Origin: Mycoavidus cysteinexigens_B
Lineage (GTDB): Bacteria; Pseudomonadota; Gammaproteobacteria; Burkholderiales; Burkholderiaceae
Length of the DNA stretch: 64,000 bases
Direction of reading: 5' to 3'
Assembly (NCBI GenBank): GCA_031963465.1
Contig: JASSUG010000002.1
Span: forward strand, 62,001 to 126,000
A program made the translations under genes and the position numbers. Below, in pieces: positions 18,663 through 28,293 of the stretch; positions within the stretch are counted from its first letter, which is position 1, and every line of letters begins with the position of its first letter. The notes under the pieces were generated by a model. The model was given only the letters and a program-made list of their open reading frames with translations, searched no databases and was not told where the DNA came from.

Positions 18663-18905
18663 GGGGTCCATTTGATTTTAGTGCAATAAACGACGGTAGC
18701 ACCCCCTAGTATCCAGCTTGGTGCTTGCCATGCATATTGGTTACCGCGCATAGCCGGCCGTACGTTTATACAAATATAACGCGCTAAAAATGGCTATCAG
18801 AAAACCATTGATTTATAAAGAAATTGTCGAAACGGCCGGGCCACAACCCGCATGAATTCTAGGGGGCGCTACCGTCGTTTATTGCAGCGAAATCAAAGGG
18901 ACCCC
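18663..18905. mobile_element. 243-bp miniature Tn3-type element
   Basis: Bounded by 38-base inverted repeats (18663-18700 and 18868-18905) that start GGGGTCC and contain GCAATAAACGACGGTAGC. The interior matches the 489-base element at 24916 with the middle deleted. It has no gene. Its right repeat supplies the last codons and the TAA of the large HEAT-repeat gene. I saw no 5-bp target duplication. Confidence 0.8.
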
Positions 18906-21900
18906 TTCTTCCAGTGAAATTATCCCCGCTTCTGCCTGAACAGTTTTAAAGACGTCAATGATTACTTGACGCTGTTCAGAGGTCAGCTGAATCGGTTGTC
19001 CAGGTCCCGTCGTCGTATAAAAGTGAAGTTGGTGAGCTTGAATATAAAGCGGTGCAATCTGTTCACAACTGTGTGGAAACAGGACCTGGGTGTAGAGTGC
19101 CCCTACCTGATTTCGCTCCAAGCACGCAAGCAAAGTAAAAAGCTGATTCATATGGGAGCCTAAGGCCCACTCGACCGCAGACCTGACATTCCAGTTTTCA
19201 TCCTTGAAGGATGAGATCAATGCCAGGACCGCGTCGGCTGACAGCGTACTCTGGCGGCCTAAGGCCCTCGCGGCCGCAGACCTGACATCTTCATTGTCAT
19301 CCGTCAAGAATGAGATCAATGCCAGGACCGCGTCGGCTGGCAGCGTACTCTGGCTGCCTAAGGCACTCGCGGCCGCAGACCTGACATTCCAGTTTTCATC
19401 CTTGAAGGATGAGATCAATGCCAGGACCGCGTCGGCTGACAGCGTACTCTGGCTGCCTAAGGCACTCGCGGCCGCAGACCTGACATCTTCATCGCCATCC
19501 TTCAAGGATGAGATCAATGCCTGGACCGCGTCGACTGACAGCGTACTCTGGCTGCCTAAGGCCCTCGCGGCCGCAGACCTGACATACTTATCGTCATCCG
19601 TCAAGGATGAGATTAATGCCTGGGCCGCGTCGGCTGACAGCGTACTCTGGTGGACTAAGGCCCTCGCGGCCGCAGACCTGACATACTTATCGTCATCCGT
19701 CAAGGATGAGATCAATGCCTGGACCGCGTCGACTGACAGCGTACTCTGGCTGCCTAAGGCCCTCGCGACCTCAGATCTGACATCTTCATCGTCATCCGTC
19801 AAGGATGAGATCAATGCCTGGACCGCGTCGACTGACAGCGTACTCTGGTGGCCTAAGGCCCTCGCGGCCGCAGACCTGACATCTTCATCGCCATCCGTCA
19901 AGGATGAGATCAATGCCTGGACCGCATCGGCTGACAGCGTACTCTGGCTGCCTAAGGCCCTCGCGGCCGCATACCTGACATCTTCATCGTCATCCGTCAA
20001 GGATGAGATCAATGCCTGGACCGCGTCGGCTGACAGCGTACTCTGGCTGCCTAAGGCCCTCGCGGCCGCGTCCCTGACATCTTCATCGTCATCCGTCAAG
20101 GATGAGATCAATGCCTGGACCGCGTCGGCTGACAGCGTACTCTGGCTGCCTAAGGCCCTCGCGGCCACATACCTGACATCTTCATCATCATCCTTCAAGG
20201 ATGAGATCAATGCCTGGACCGCGTCGGCTAACAGCGTACTCTGGCTGCCTAAGGCACTCTCGGCCGCCTCCCTGACATATTCATTGTCATCCGTCAAGGA
20301 TGAGATCAATGCCTGGACCGCGTCGGCTGACAGCGTACTCTGGCGGCCTAAGGCCCTCGCGGCCGCATCCCTGACAGTTTCATCGTCATCCGTCAAGGAT
20401 GAGATCAATGCCTGGACCGCGTCGGCTAACAGCGCACTCTGGCGGCCTAAGGCCCTCGCGGCCGCAGACCTGACATACTTATCGTCATCCGTCAAGGATG
20501 AGATCAATGCCTGGACCGCGTCGGCTGACCGCGTACTCTGGCTGCCTAAGGCACTCTCGGCCGCATACCTGACACTCCAGTTTTCATCCGTCAAGGATGA
20601 GATCAATGCCTGGACCGCATCGGCTGACAGCGTACTCTGGCTGTCTAAGGCCCTCGCGGCCGCATCCCTGACATTCCAGTTTTCATCCTTCAAGGATGAG
20701 ATCAATGCCTGGACCGCGTCGGCTGACAGCGTACTCTGGCGGCTTAAGGCCCTCGCGGCCGCATCCCTGACATTCCAGTTTTCATCCTTCAAGGATGAGA
20801 TCAATGCCTGGACCGCGTCGGCTGACAGCGTACTCTGGCGGCTTAAGGCCCTCGCGGCCACATCCCTGACATTCCAGTTTTCATCCTTCAAGGATGAGAG
20901 CAATGTCTGGATCGCGTCGGCTGACAGCATACTCTGGCTGCCTAAGGCACTCTCGGCCGCCTCCCTGACATATTCATTGTCATCCGTCAAGGATGAGATC
21001 AATGCCTGGATCGCGTCGGCTGACAGCATACTCTGGCTGCCTAAGGCCCTCGCGGCCGCAGACCTGACAGTTTCATCATCATCCGTCAAGGATGAGATCA
21101 ATGCCTGAACCGCGTCGGCTGACAGCGTACTCTGGCTGCCTAAGGCCCTCGCGGCCGCAGACCTGACATTCCAGTTTTCATCCTTGAAGGATGAGATCAA
21201 TGCCTGGACCGCGTCGACTGACAGCGTACTCTGGTGGCCTAAGGCACTCGCGGCCGCATCCCTGACAGTTTTATCGTCATTCTTCAAGGATGAGATCAAT
21301 GCCTGGACCGCGTCGGCTGACAACGCTGGACGTGCTCCCAGAGTCGCTACAACCCTCGTCTTTTTCTCCCCCTCAACCTGATCTAGACGCTTGAGCAACA
21401 GATGTTCCGGAAAAATCCTCTGGCTACCTAAGCGACTGTAATTACGTTTCCCATTTTTCATCTCGAAATCCAGCCACTGCATGAGTTCATTTTCCAATTG
21501 AGCTATGGTCGTTGCCTTCAGTTGAGTTCGGGCTTCGTTTAAACACCCCATCATCACTTGCTGATGACGTATCCCGATCAGGTCTCGCGGCGATTGATTC
21601 AATACATTAAAGAAATTTTCCAAGGCAACGCCTTTGAGCAATCCGGCCACCATCCACCAGACAATCTCATACCGCGGATTGTATTTATGGGTAGCGATAA
21701 ATGCTTCCAGCTCATTCCGGCTCGGCATGACGCCCAAGCCCTTTTGCATACGATGGGAAAGAACGAATGCTCTTTCCACTTTTGCATAGGCTTGTATATG
21801 CTCTACTAGGAACTTCGCTGCAAAGAACTCCTGAAATGTCAGATGCAGGAAATGATAGTGCCGTTCTGGTTCCAGTCGATCAACATCCGCCGTATGTAAA

Positions 21901-24632
21901 TACGATGTCTTTTTCAGATTCCTGGTGAAATTGAGGAGTAATTTTCTCCCTGTTTGAGATCTCTCATTCAGTTCTTTTCTACGCTGACTCAACTCTTCCC
22001 GGCTGAATTCAATTTTCTCCGTCTCTAATCCCTTAAACGCCAAATAGCCTAGATAATGGATTTCAGCCGCCATCAATTCTTCCAGATCCGATTCTGATAA
22101 ATCTTCAATGACATCGCCCCCTAATACCTTCCCTTCCTCTTCTTTCTCTAATCGCACGCCGTCTTTGCGCCATAATTTATCCACCATGGCCCCGTACAGC
22201 ATAGCCATCGTCACTTCTTTATTCTGGGGGAGTCGATCCCAGCTATAACACAGTGCATCCAGCTGAATCGGGATATTCACCAATCCCTGAATCAGCGGGG
22301 TACGGCGAATAAACTGCTCAATGGCCGCTTGGTTTGATTCAGGCGCAAATTTTTCAATATACGCTTGCACATTGTCCGGACTAAAACCAACCGTTTCCAA
22401 CTCCAAATCCAACCGATCCAACAAATTAGCATCGACCCCAGCAGGTCGCGAGGTGATTACCACATACGGCTGATTGAGCAAAATCTGTAAAAAATCCTTT
22501 AAAGGTCTGCCTTCGTTCAGTTCCCCAACCACTTCATCCAAGCCATCTAAGATAAATAGAGTTTTGTTCTGGTTAGCGTAAAAGATTTTCGATAACGCCT
22601 GGGCTTGGCTGCGTTCATGGCCCGCAAAATACTGCGTACAGAGCAAGTCTTCTAAGCATTTTGGGGAGTGCGTCTTGAGTTGCCTTAATGGCACCCACAA
22701 CACGCTCTCAAATCGATCTTGCCAAAGTCCATTCTGACGATGATATTCATACACCAGCTTTTTGCATAACGTGGTCTTACCTATCCCCGCTCGCCCCTGA
22801 ATCAAAATCCGTTTGGGGACCCCTTCTGAGCCGTCTCGTAATTTCTGTGCCTCAAAAAGCTTCTCTAACTCAATCAATTTATTTGGATTGGTTGCCTCAA
22901 GCCGTTCACTGCTCGGTAGGCGTTCAAAAGTTGCGGCTTGCTTTTCCAGTTCTTTTTTATCTTTTTCCCGTTGCGCCTGGCTTTCAACGATCGCCAGATT
23001 GATATAGCAGTCATCTAGCGATGCTTTATCGCCTGATATCCGCTGAATCGAGAGATTGGATAATTGATAATGCTGGTACAGCGCTTTGCGCAGATCTATT
23101 AAGGAGAGGTTGGATGTCAGCAGTTTTTTTTGTATCTCCGCGTGTAGCATGCGCATTTTGGGGAGATCTCGAGCAAGTTGGCTGTGCAGCGCTGTCCGTA
23201 TGTCATCGAAGATACCGTCTACTAGCCTCGTAAACTCAAGCCCGCCCGGCGTTAAAGGCCCAGAAACAAATTCGGTGTACGCCTTCCAAAACGTGCTCAG
23301 AAACGTTTTGGCCTCATCGCTGCTCGCTAAAAGCCGCTCGATGAGCTTAAAAAGGACGATGTGCTGACTTTTTTGATGCGCGTGCACGTCCTGTTCTGCT
23401 TTGCTATTCCCATCAAATCGGAGCATATCCTCCATGCGCACGGTGGTCGATGTAATAAAACGTCCCAAGCATTGCGCATAGCTATCTGGGGTTAAGGAAA
23501 CCGGAATAATGCCGTGCTTATCCTCCCCTCGCTCCTCTGCCCGAATCTCCAAAAAAGCCATTTCTGTCAACACATGATGGAACCCGGCCTTATAGGCAGG
23601 CGCTTGCGAAAATTTTCTGACTACCTGACGTATGGCCACAGCACTCGCTTGTTCATTGCCTTCGAGATAGGCTTTTCGGTCTTCGAGATAGGCATCACGA
23701 AGTTCCTGATAAAACGTTTCATATTTAGGCCATTTTTCCAGATAGCTTCCTAATACCTCCGAACAACACACGACGACCTTATCGACTGGTTTCACTCCTT
23801 TTTTTAACTGAGTGGGCAACAAACAGAGCTGATTGCTTAAGATATTTTCTAACCGAGCGTCCTCTTGTTCCTCTTGTGCAGCGTTTGAATACGGTTGTGC
23901 CGTTGGCGCTTGATCGGAATAGAGGATGACTTGGATTTTAGATAACTGTTTGATTAAATCTTTAGACGTAGAAGCCTTGGCCTCTCCGTGATCGGAGTTG
24001 TCGTGGGCATACATTAGAAAAAGGCTGGGTTTATTGGATACCTCTAACGATCCCAGTGTTGACAGCGCTTTTTCAAACAGATAATCTATCTGCGCGTTTT
24101 TTTCATAGGCAAGCGAGACAGCTAGCTGCTGCAGCGGTATTAAGGTAGGGGGGATACCATTAGATAAAACAGTATCCTGTAACCTTTGCGCCGATCGAAG
24201 TCCGGGTATAGCCGCATAGTTTTTTTTATTTAAATGTTCACTACTTGACCCACGCTCAACCTCTCTTTTTCTCGAAGAGACGCCACTGGCTGTATCCCGC
24301 TCAAAAAGAGCCCGTTCCTTTTGGTCTAATATGGCGGCTTCTGCCGTCCGTCCTAGCGCCTTTAATAACCCACTGTATTCTGAATAAATCGACTCAAACA
24401 TTTTGACCGTTTGAAAGTCGATAGAAGTTGTTTTCATCACTTCTTCAAGTACTTCTCGAGCTACTTTATAGTGTTTTTCTGCCTCAACGGCTTGACTTTC
24501 TCTTTTATACCAATCCGCTGCTTCTTTATGGTGCTGCACTTTCTCAAACATCTGTTGAGGTGTTTGAGCAACAGGCTGCCCCCCTGCAACAGGATTGGGT
24601 CTCGAAAACGCGCCATTGACAGGTAACATCAT
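18879..24632 (-). CDS. Giant NLR-like protein: TIR/SEFIR-like, NACHT ATPase, 22 HEAT-like repeats; C-terminus set by a mobile element
   Basis: 1917 residues. Residues 25-110 are helical. Residues 200-385 are the same TIR/SEFIR-like domain as in the NACHT/WD40 proteins (SLFLMYAHDN, DKVVVCCSEVLGSY, HGIIPVSL). NACHT has Walker A GRAGIGKTT (613-621) and Walker B LFILDGLDEV (692-701), followed by VVITSRPAG. A helical linker leads to 22 repeats of 33 residues (about 1101-1826), consensus LSADAVQALISSL then VR-AAARALGSQST, a HEAT-type solenoid. The last nine codons lie in the inverted repeat of the 243-bp element, so the natural end has been replaced. ATG-ATG at 24632/24629 follows AAGGA; the second ATG has better spacing. 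Likely a STAND sensor ATPase. Ligand and output unknown. Confidence 0.85.
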   Translation of the reverse strand: MMLPVNGAFSRPNPVAGGQPVAQTPQQMFEKVQHHKEAADWYKRESQAVEAEKHYKVAREVLEEVMKTTSIDFQTVKMFESIYSEYSGLLKALGRTAEAAILDQKERALFERDTASGVSSRKREVERGSSSEHLNKKNYAAIPGLRSAQRLQDTVLSNGIPPTLIPLQQLAVSLAYEKNAQIDYLFEKALSTLGSLEVSNKPSLFLMYAHDNSDHGEAKASTSKDLIKQLSKIQVILYSDQAPTAQPYSNAAQEEQEDARLENILSNQLCLLPTQLKKGVKPVDKVVVCCSEVLGSYLEKWPKYETFYQELRDAYLEDRKAYLEGNEQASAVAIRQVVRKFSQAPAYKAGFHHVLTEMAFLEIRAEERGEDKHGIIPVSLTPDSYAQCLGRFITSTTVRMEDMLRFDGNSKAEQDVHAHQKSQHIVLFKLIERLLASSDEAKTFLSTFWKAYTEFVSGPLTPGGLEFTRLVDGIFDDIRTALHSQLARDLPKMRMLHAEIQKKLLTSNLSLIDLRKALYQHYQLSNLSIQRISGDKASLDDCYINLAIVESQAQREKDKKELEKQAATFERLPSSERLEATNPNKLIELEKLFEAQKLRDGSEGVPKRILIQGRAGIGKTTLCKKLVYEYHRQNGLWQDRFESVLWVPLRQLKTHSPKCLEDLLCTQYFAGHERSQAQALSKIFYANQNKTLFILDGLDEVVGELNEGRPLKDFLQILLNQPYVVITSRPAGVDANLLDRLDLELETVGFSPDNVQAYIEKFAPESNQAAIEQFIRRTPLIQGLVNIPIQLDALCYSWDRLPQNKEVTMAMLYGAMVDKLWRKDGVRLEKEEEGKVLGGDVIEDLSESDLEELMAAEIHYLGYLAFKGLETEKIEFSREELSQRRKELNERSQTGRKLLLNFTRNLKKTSYLHTADVDRLEPERHYHFLHLTFQEFFAAKFLVEHIQAYAKVERAFVLSHRMQKGLGVMPSRNELEAFIATHKYNPRYEIVWWMVAGLLKGVALENFFNVLNQSPRDLIGIRHQQVMMGCLNEARTQLKATTIAQLENELMQWLDFEMKNGKRNYSRLGSQRIFPEHLLLKRLDQVEGEKKTRVVATLGARPALSADAVQALISSLKNDDKTVRDAAASALGHQSTLSVDAVQALISSFKDENWNVRSAAARALGSQSTLSADAVQALISSLTDDDETVRSAAARALGSQSMLSADAIQALISSLTDDNEYVREAAESALGSQSMLSADAIQTLLSSLKDENWNVRDVAARALSRQSTLSADAVQALISSLKDENWNVRDAAARALSRQSTLSADAVQALISSLKDENWNVRDAAARALDSQSTLSADAVQALISSLTDENWSVRYAAESALGSQSTRSADAVQALISSLTDDDKYVRSAAARALGRQSALLADAVQALISSLTDDDETVRDAAARALGRQSTLSADAVQALISSLTDDNEYVREAAESALGSQSTLLADAVQALISSLKDDDEDVRYVAARALGSQSTLSADAVQALISSLTDDDEDVRDAAARALGSQSTLSADAVQALISSLTDDDEDVRYAAARALGSQSTLSADAVQALISSLTDGDEDVRSAAARALGHQSTLSVDAVQALISSLTDDDEDVRSEVARALGSQSTLSVDAVQALISSLTDDDKYVRSAAARALVHQSTLSADAAQALISSLTDDDKYVRSAAARALGSQSTLSVDAVQALISSLKDGDEDVRSAAASALGSQSTLSADAVLALISSFKDENWNVRSAAASALGSQSTLPADAVLALISFLTDDNEDVRSAAARALGRQSTLSADAVLALISSFKDENWNVRSAVEWALGSHMNQLFTLLACLERNQVGALYTQVLFPHSCEQIAPLYIQAHQLHFYTTTGPGQPIQLTSEQRQVIIDVFKTVQAEAGIISLEEGVPLISLQ
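19155..21332 (-). repeat. 99-bp tandem repeat array, 22 units, coding for HEAT-like repeats
   Basis: Unit length of 99 bases (33 codons) without indels across about 2.18 kb. On the plus strand each unit shows AAGGATGAGATCAATGCC. Variation is concentrated in the codons for the loop between the two helices, where forms such as DDDE, DENW, DDNE and DGDE alternate, and in the residue after VR. Such an array is prone to unit gain and loss by recombination or slippage. Confidence 0.93.
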
Positions 24633-24855
24633 GTTCCTTATACGGGTATTTTCTAACCTCTGTTCGGCTCAATGAACGAGCAGTGTAGAAAAGTCCAATT
24701 TTTTAAGATTTTTAACAATAGGTGCAGTCTAAAAATAGGGAGTACGCCGCCTATTTTGCGCACTCAGTTCAAAGACTCTATCGTCCACATAGACAATTGG
24801 ACTGAATTATAGTGGGAGAGGTCTAATTCGGGTAAAAAAGTTCAGTTCTTTCTGT

Positions 24856-24915
24856 GGAGAGTGATCCAAACTTGGGGCTGACGGCCGAAGCAGTGGAAGC
24901 GAGTGCATTGATATT
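24856..24915. repeat. Left half of the 135-bp GGAGAGTG element, cut by another element
   Basis: 60 bases beginning GGAGAGTGATCCAAACTTGG match the left parts of the elements at 42967 and 59998. The match stops at 24915, exactly where the 489-bp Tn3-type element starts. The other half is not found on the far side. Confidence 0.8.
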
Positions 24916-25404
24916 GGGGTCCCTTTGATTTTAGTGCAATAAACGACGGTAGCACCCCCTAGTATCTATGCGGGTTTACACGGGTTCAGTATAGAAATAT
25001 GCTTATGAATCAATGGTTTTCTGATAGCCATTTTTGACGCGTTATGATGGCATAGTTTTTTTCATTGGCTGAAAAGCAATGGATCATTGGCATGTCCCTT
25101 ACCTTGGCTTGCGGCAGATCCCGTCCGAACTCAACGAGTTTAAGCTGAATACTTTCTTCACATTCTCTGCCAAGGAACGCGCGCTGATCGATGCGCGCCA
25201 CAAAGATCTCCATCGCTTGGCGCTTGCCATGCATATTGGTTACCGCGCATAGCCGGCCGTACGTTTATACAAATATAACGCGCTAAAAATGGCTATCAGA
25301 AAACCATTGATTTATAAAGAAATTGTCGAAACGGCCGGGCCACAACCCGCATGAATTCTAGGGGGCGCTACCGTCGTTTATTGCAGCGAAATCAAAGGGA
25401 CCCC
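24916..25404. mobile_element. 489-bp Tn3-derived miniature element with long inverted ends
   Basis: 38-base terminal repeats at 24916-24953 and 25367-25404, followed inward by a further roughly 70-90 bases of imperfect inverted similarity (for example AATCAATGGTTTTCTGATAG near 25008 and its complement near 25295). The centre carries the first 57 codons of a Tn3 transposase. It is therefore an internal-deletion derivative of a Tn3-family transposon. It abuts a truncated GGAGAGTG element on the left and a Tn3 transposase fragment on the right. Confidence 0.8.
25079..25252 (+). pseudogene. Tn3-family transposase, N-terminal fragment (57 codons)
   Basis: ATG at 25079 reads MDHWHVPYLGLRQIPSELNE and continues through FTFSAKERALIDARHKDLHR to a TAG at 25250. 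This resembles the start of Tn3-type TnpA (DUF4158 region: hydrophobic motif, then a DNA-binding helix with an arginine-rich turn). It is too short to function. It is embedded in the 489-bp element and supports a Tn3 origin for the terminal repeats. Confidence 0.65.
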
Positions 25405-26763
25405 GACTACGATAGTGGGACTAAGATACTGACCTGGCGTAAGCCCAAAGTTGACAAGGATGCAGCGCGTCAGGACAGTTTTTACGAGCAACTGTCGCTC
25501 TGCGACGTGGCTGACGTATTTCGCTTTGTGAACGGACAATGTCAATTTCTATCTGCGCTAAAACCGCTACAGCCGCGCTATGCCAAGCAGATCGCTGACG
25601 CAGACAGCCTGGTGGCAGTCATCATCGCCCAGGCGATGAACCACGGCAACCTTGTCATGGCGCGCACCAGCGATATTCCCTACCATGTGCTGGAAGCCAC
25701 TTACCAGCAATACCTACGACAGGCTTCGCTGCAGGCGACTAATGACCAGATCAGCAACGCCATTGCTGGCCTACCGATCTTCCCGCACTATTCGTTTGAC
25801 CTCGACGCACTATACGGCGCAGTCGATGGCCAAAAATTCAGCGTGGAGCGACCAACCGTGAAGGCACGTTACTCGCGCAAGTATTTCGGGCGCGGCAAGG
25901 GCGTGGTCGCCTACACTCTGCTGTGCAACCATGTGCCGCTACAAGGCTGGCTCATCGGCGCGCATGAGTATGAGGCGCACCATGTATTTGATATCTGGTA
26001 TCGCAACACATCAGACATTGTGCCGATCGCGATTACTGGTGACATGCACAGCGTTAATAAGGCCAACTTTGCTATCCTGCACTGGTTCGGACGGCGTTTT
26101 GAACCGCACTTCACTAACCTGGACAAGCAACTGAAAGACCTATACTGCGCCGACGATCCAGCGCAGTACGAGAAATGCCTGATTCGCCCGGTCGGGCAGA
26201 TTGACCGGCAAGCCATCGTCGATGAGAAAACAAACATAGACCAGATCGTCGCTACGCTTGGCCTGAAAGAGATGACGCAGGGCACGCTGATTCGCAAGCT
26301 CTGCACCTACACTGAGGCAAACCCGACGCGACGGGCAATCTTCGAGTTTGACAAGCTGATCCGCAGCATCTACACCTTGCGTTACTTGCGCAACCCGCAG
26401 TTGGAGCGAAACGTCCACCGTTCGCAAAACCGCATCGAGTCCTACCATCAGCTACGTTCAGCTATTGCACAGGTGGGAGGAAAAAAGGAACTGACCGGCC
26501 GGACCGATATCGAAATCGAAATCGAGATCAGCAACCAGTGTGCGCGGCTGATCGCAAACGCGATCATCTATTACAATTCCGCCATTCTGTCGCGGTTGCT
26601 CACAAAGTATGAGGCCACCGGTAAGGCTAAAGCGCTCGCTTTGATCAATAAGATCTCGCCGGTGGCTTGGCGCCACATTCATCTGAACGGGCACTACACC
26701 TTCCGTGGCGAAAGGCAGATACTCGACCTGGATGCGATCATGGCAGACTTGGAGTGGGGGTGA
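25405..26763 (+). pseudogene. Tn3-family transposase, middle and C-terminal fragment
   Basis: About 450 codons of a Tn3 TnpA that normally has about 1000. The catalytic core is visible: ALYGAVDGQKF (D), AITGDMHSVNK (D), and RIESYHQLRSAI (E), ending LDAIMADLEWG. The frame stays open back into the 489-bp element, but the first codons there (to 25404) belong to the inverted repeat. The transposase start is missing, so the gene is truncated by the element's insertion or by a rearrangement. Codon use looks more GC-rich than its neighbours. Confidence 0.85.
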
Positions 26764-26770
26764 CGGAATT

Positions 26771-27163
26771 TTCGGCGATATGTGGAGTCTAAGAATATGC
26801 GGAGTAGACTTGAAAAATCCTGATGAAAACAAGCTTTTCGGGCCTTTTTGCTCCGCATATTCCAGCTCTGAGAAACAGCGCTGTGATGATAATATTGCAT
26901 GTATGCGAAATCTCACTTTGGTTCGTTCAGCCCAACATCCAAACGACTGAAATTTGCTTGCAAATAGCCCTTACAAAGAAGCTAGATGCACTGGCCCCAG
27001 TTGTATCACCATCATTTACGGGGTCAAATTTCGTGTGCAGGACAAGCTGATCGCAGCTCGGATGGGGGGATAAATATGCGGAGCAAAAAGGGCTGAAAGG
27101 CCTTTCTGCATCAGGCTTTTCTTATTTCACTCCGCATATTCTTGGACTCCACATATCGCCGAA
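26771..27163. repeat. Fold-back repeat: 35-bp inverted ends with nested hairpins
   Basis: 26771-26805 and 27129-27163 are inverted copies of one 35-base sequence with one mismatch (contains GGCGATATGTGGAGT). Inside, GAATATGCGGAG (26793) and CTCCGCATATTC (26850) form a hairpin of about 70 bases, and the same hairpin recurs inverted at about 27073-27141. A further partial CCGCATATTCGGCG follows at 27175. There is no gene inside. It lies directly after the Tn3 transposase stop. Confidence 0.75.
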
Positions 27164-27196
27164 TATGCAGTGCACCGCATATTCGGCGTTTCCGGC

Positions 27197-27817
27197 TTAC
27201 ATCCTCTTTAAGGTCTGCGAGAGCTTTTTTGAAAGATAGCCTTTATCCGCATAAAGTGTGCCAAATAGTGATTGTGCTAGTTCAGGTATAGGCTTACGAT
27301 CATCGACATTACCAGGCGTGAGCCGAATACTCAGCAGTTCACCTTGGTGATTAATGATTGCGTGCAGCTTGAAACCGAAGAACCATCCAGTGGAGCCCTT
27401 ACCACGCGCTGCCAAGCCGTCAAATACACGGTGGCGACTAATACGCAGGTTGTCGCAAACTGCGATAGGCGTAGAGTCTGCAATAGAGATCCCTGTACAT
27501 TGCCCTTTGAGGGTTTCAAACAGAGCCGCTAGCGCAAGATTGCAGCGTGGTAATAGCTCAATGCAACGATTGTACGAGGGTAGTCTCGGGAACTCTGAGC
27601 GCAGATGCTGGCATACATGATTCAGATAAAATGACTTGAATTGCCGATAGCGAATTTGATGAAAAAGAACAACGAGCGTCATTAATTCTGCCAAAGACAA
27701 ACTGCTAGCACGTAGGCGCTGCCGTTTTCCGCTCGATAGCAGTTTCTTGTTAAGCTCGGGTTCAAATTCTTTGCAAAAATCATCCATCAAGCAATAAAGT
27801 TCGGTAAGATTGTCCAT
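27197..27817 (-). pseudogene. IS982-family transposase, C-terminally truncated
   Basis: Starts MDNLTELYCLMDDFCKEFEP at 27817 and follows the intact copy at 9866-10750 for about 200 residues, keeping the first two acidic residues (ISIADSTPIA; LYADKGYLSKK). It stops after LSQTLKRM where the homologue continues for about 90 more residues including the catalytic glutamate. It cannot encode an active transposase. Confidence 0.88.
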
Positions 27818-27946
27818 GAGCGCTTTGTCCTTTCTGGGAGGGTTCTGTTCGCAAAACTTAAACTTTCCTAGAAATGCTAAGCGCTCGCTTGCTTTCAATC
27901 AAATATTTTTCTCTTCGCTCTCCCTTTCCTTATCCCGAACTGGGGT
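27197..27946 (-). mobile_element. IS982-family element, truncated copy
   Basis: It retains the transposase start and the right end ACCCCAGTTCGGGATAAGG (minus strand, ending at 27946). The other end is lost at about 27200, next to the fold-back repeat. Confidence 0.8.
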
Positions 27947-28175
27947 TATCAATATACTCCGTAAAGATCCTAATACTTGACCTCCGCTATACATATCGGT
28001 TACTTGTGGTAAGGGCTAACGCATATGGATGCTGACACATTGCACACCCAATTCAACTAGCGCTTACAAAACGTTCTGCCATCGTAACGCGCTGGAAATG
28101 GCCATCAGCAACCTATTGATTCATAAGAATATTTTTGCGCTGAGTCCATGTAAACCCGCATGAATACTAGAGCTC

Positions 28176-28213
28176 TCTACCGTCGTTTATTGCACTGAAA
28201 TCAAAGGGACCCC
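28176..28213 (-). repeat. Tn3-type terminal inverted repeat (right outer copy)
   Basis: Inverted copy of the 38-base end: on the minus strand it reads GGGGTCCCTTTGATTTCAGT. Its subterminal sequence (GAGCTCTAGTATTCATG, then AATCAATAGGTTGCTGATGG) is closer to the copy at 9595 than to the miniature elements, so these two may be the two ends of one ancestral element. The flanking AATGA does not match the left flank. Confidence 0.75.
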
Positions 28214-28245
28214 AATGAACCATTATGTTAAATCCAGCATCATCT

Positions 28246-28280
28246 CGTAGCGCAAGACCCTCCACGAGCCTTTCGCTACG
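28246..28280 (-). terminator. Hairpin downstream of the second NACHT/WD40 gene
   Basis: CGTAGCG (28246-28252) pairs with CGCTACG (28274-28280). Homologous to the hairpin at 10943-10977 in sequence and in position relative to the gene. The duplication that produced the two genes therefore included the 3' flank. Confidence 0.5.
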
Positions 28281-28293
28281 CCTTACTTTTCAC

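Noticed and set aside
19204..21108. 634-codon open frame on the plus strand antisense to the HEAT array
   Set aside because: It is a by-product of the 99-bp repeat: one repeat without a stop in the reverse frame gives a long frame. No ribosome site, and it mirrors the coding strand exactly.
19155..21332. CRISPR-like regular repetition
   Set aside because: Units are contiguous, coding, and 99 bp long with no unique spacers; there are no cas genes in the window.
25010..25234. 74-codon minus-strand frame in the 489-bp element
   Set aside because: The opposite strand gives a Tn3 transposase N-terminus with family-like motifs, so this is its shadow.
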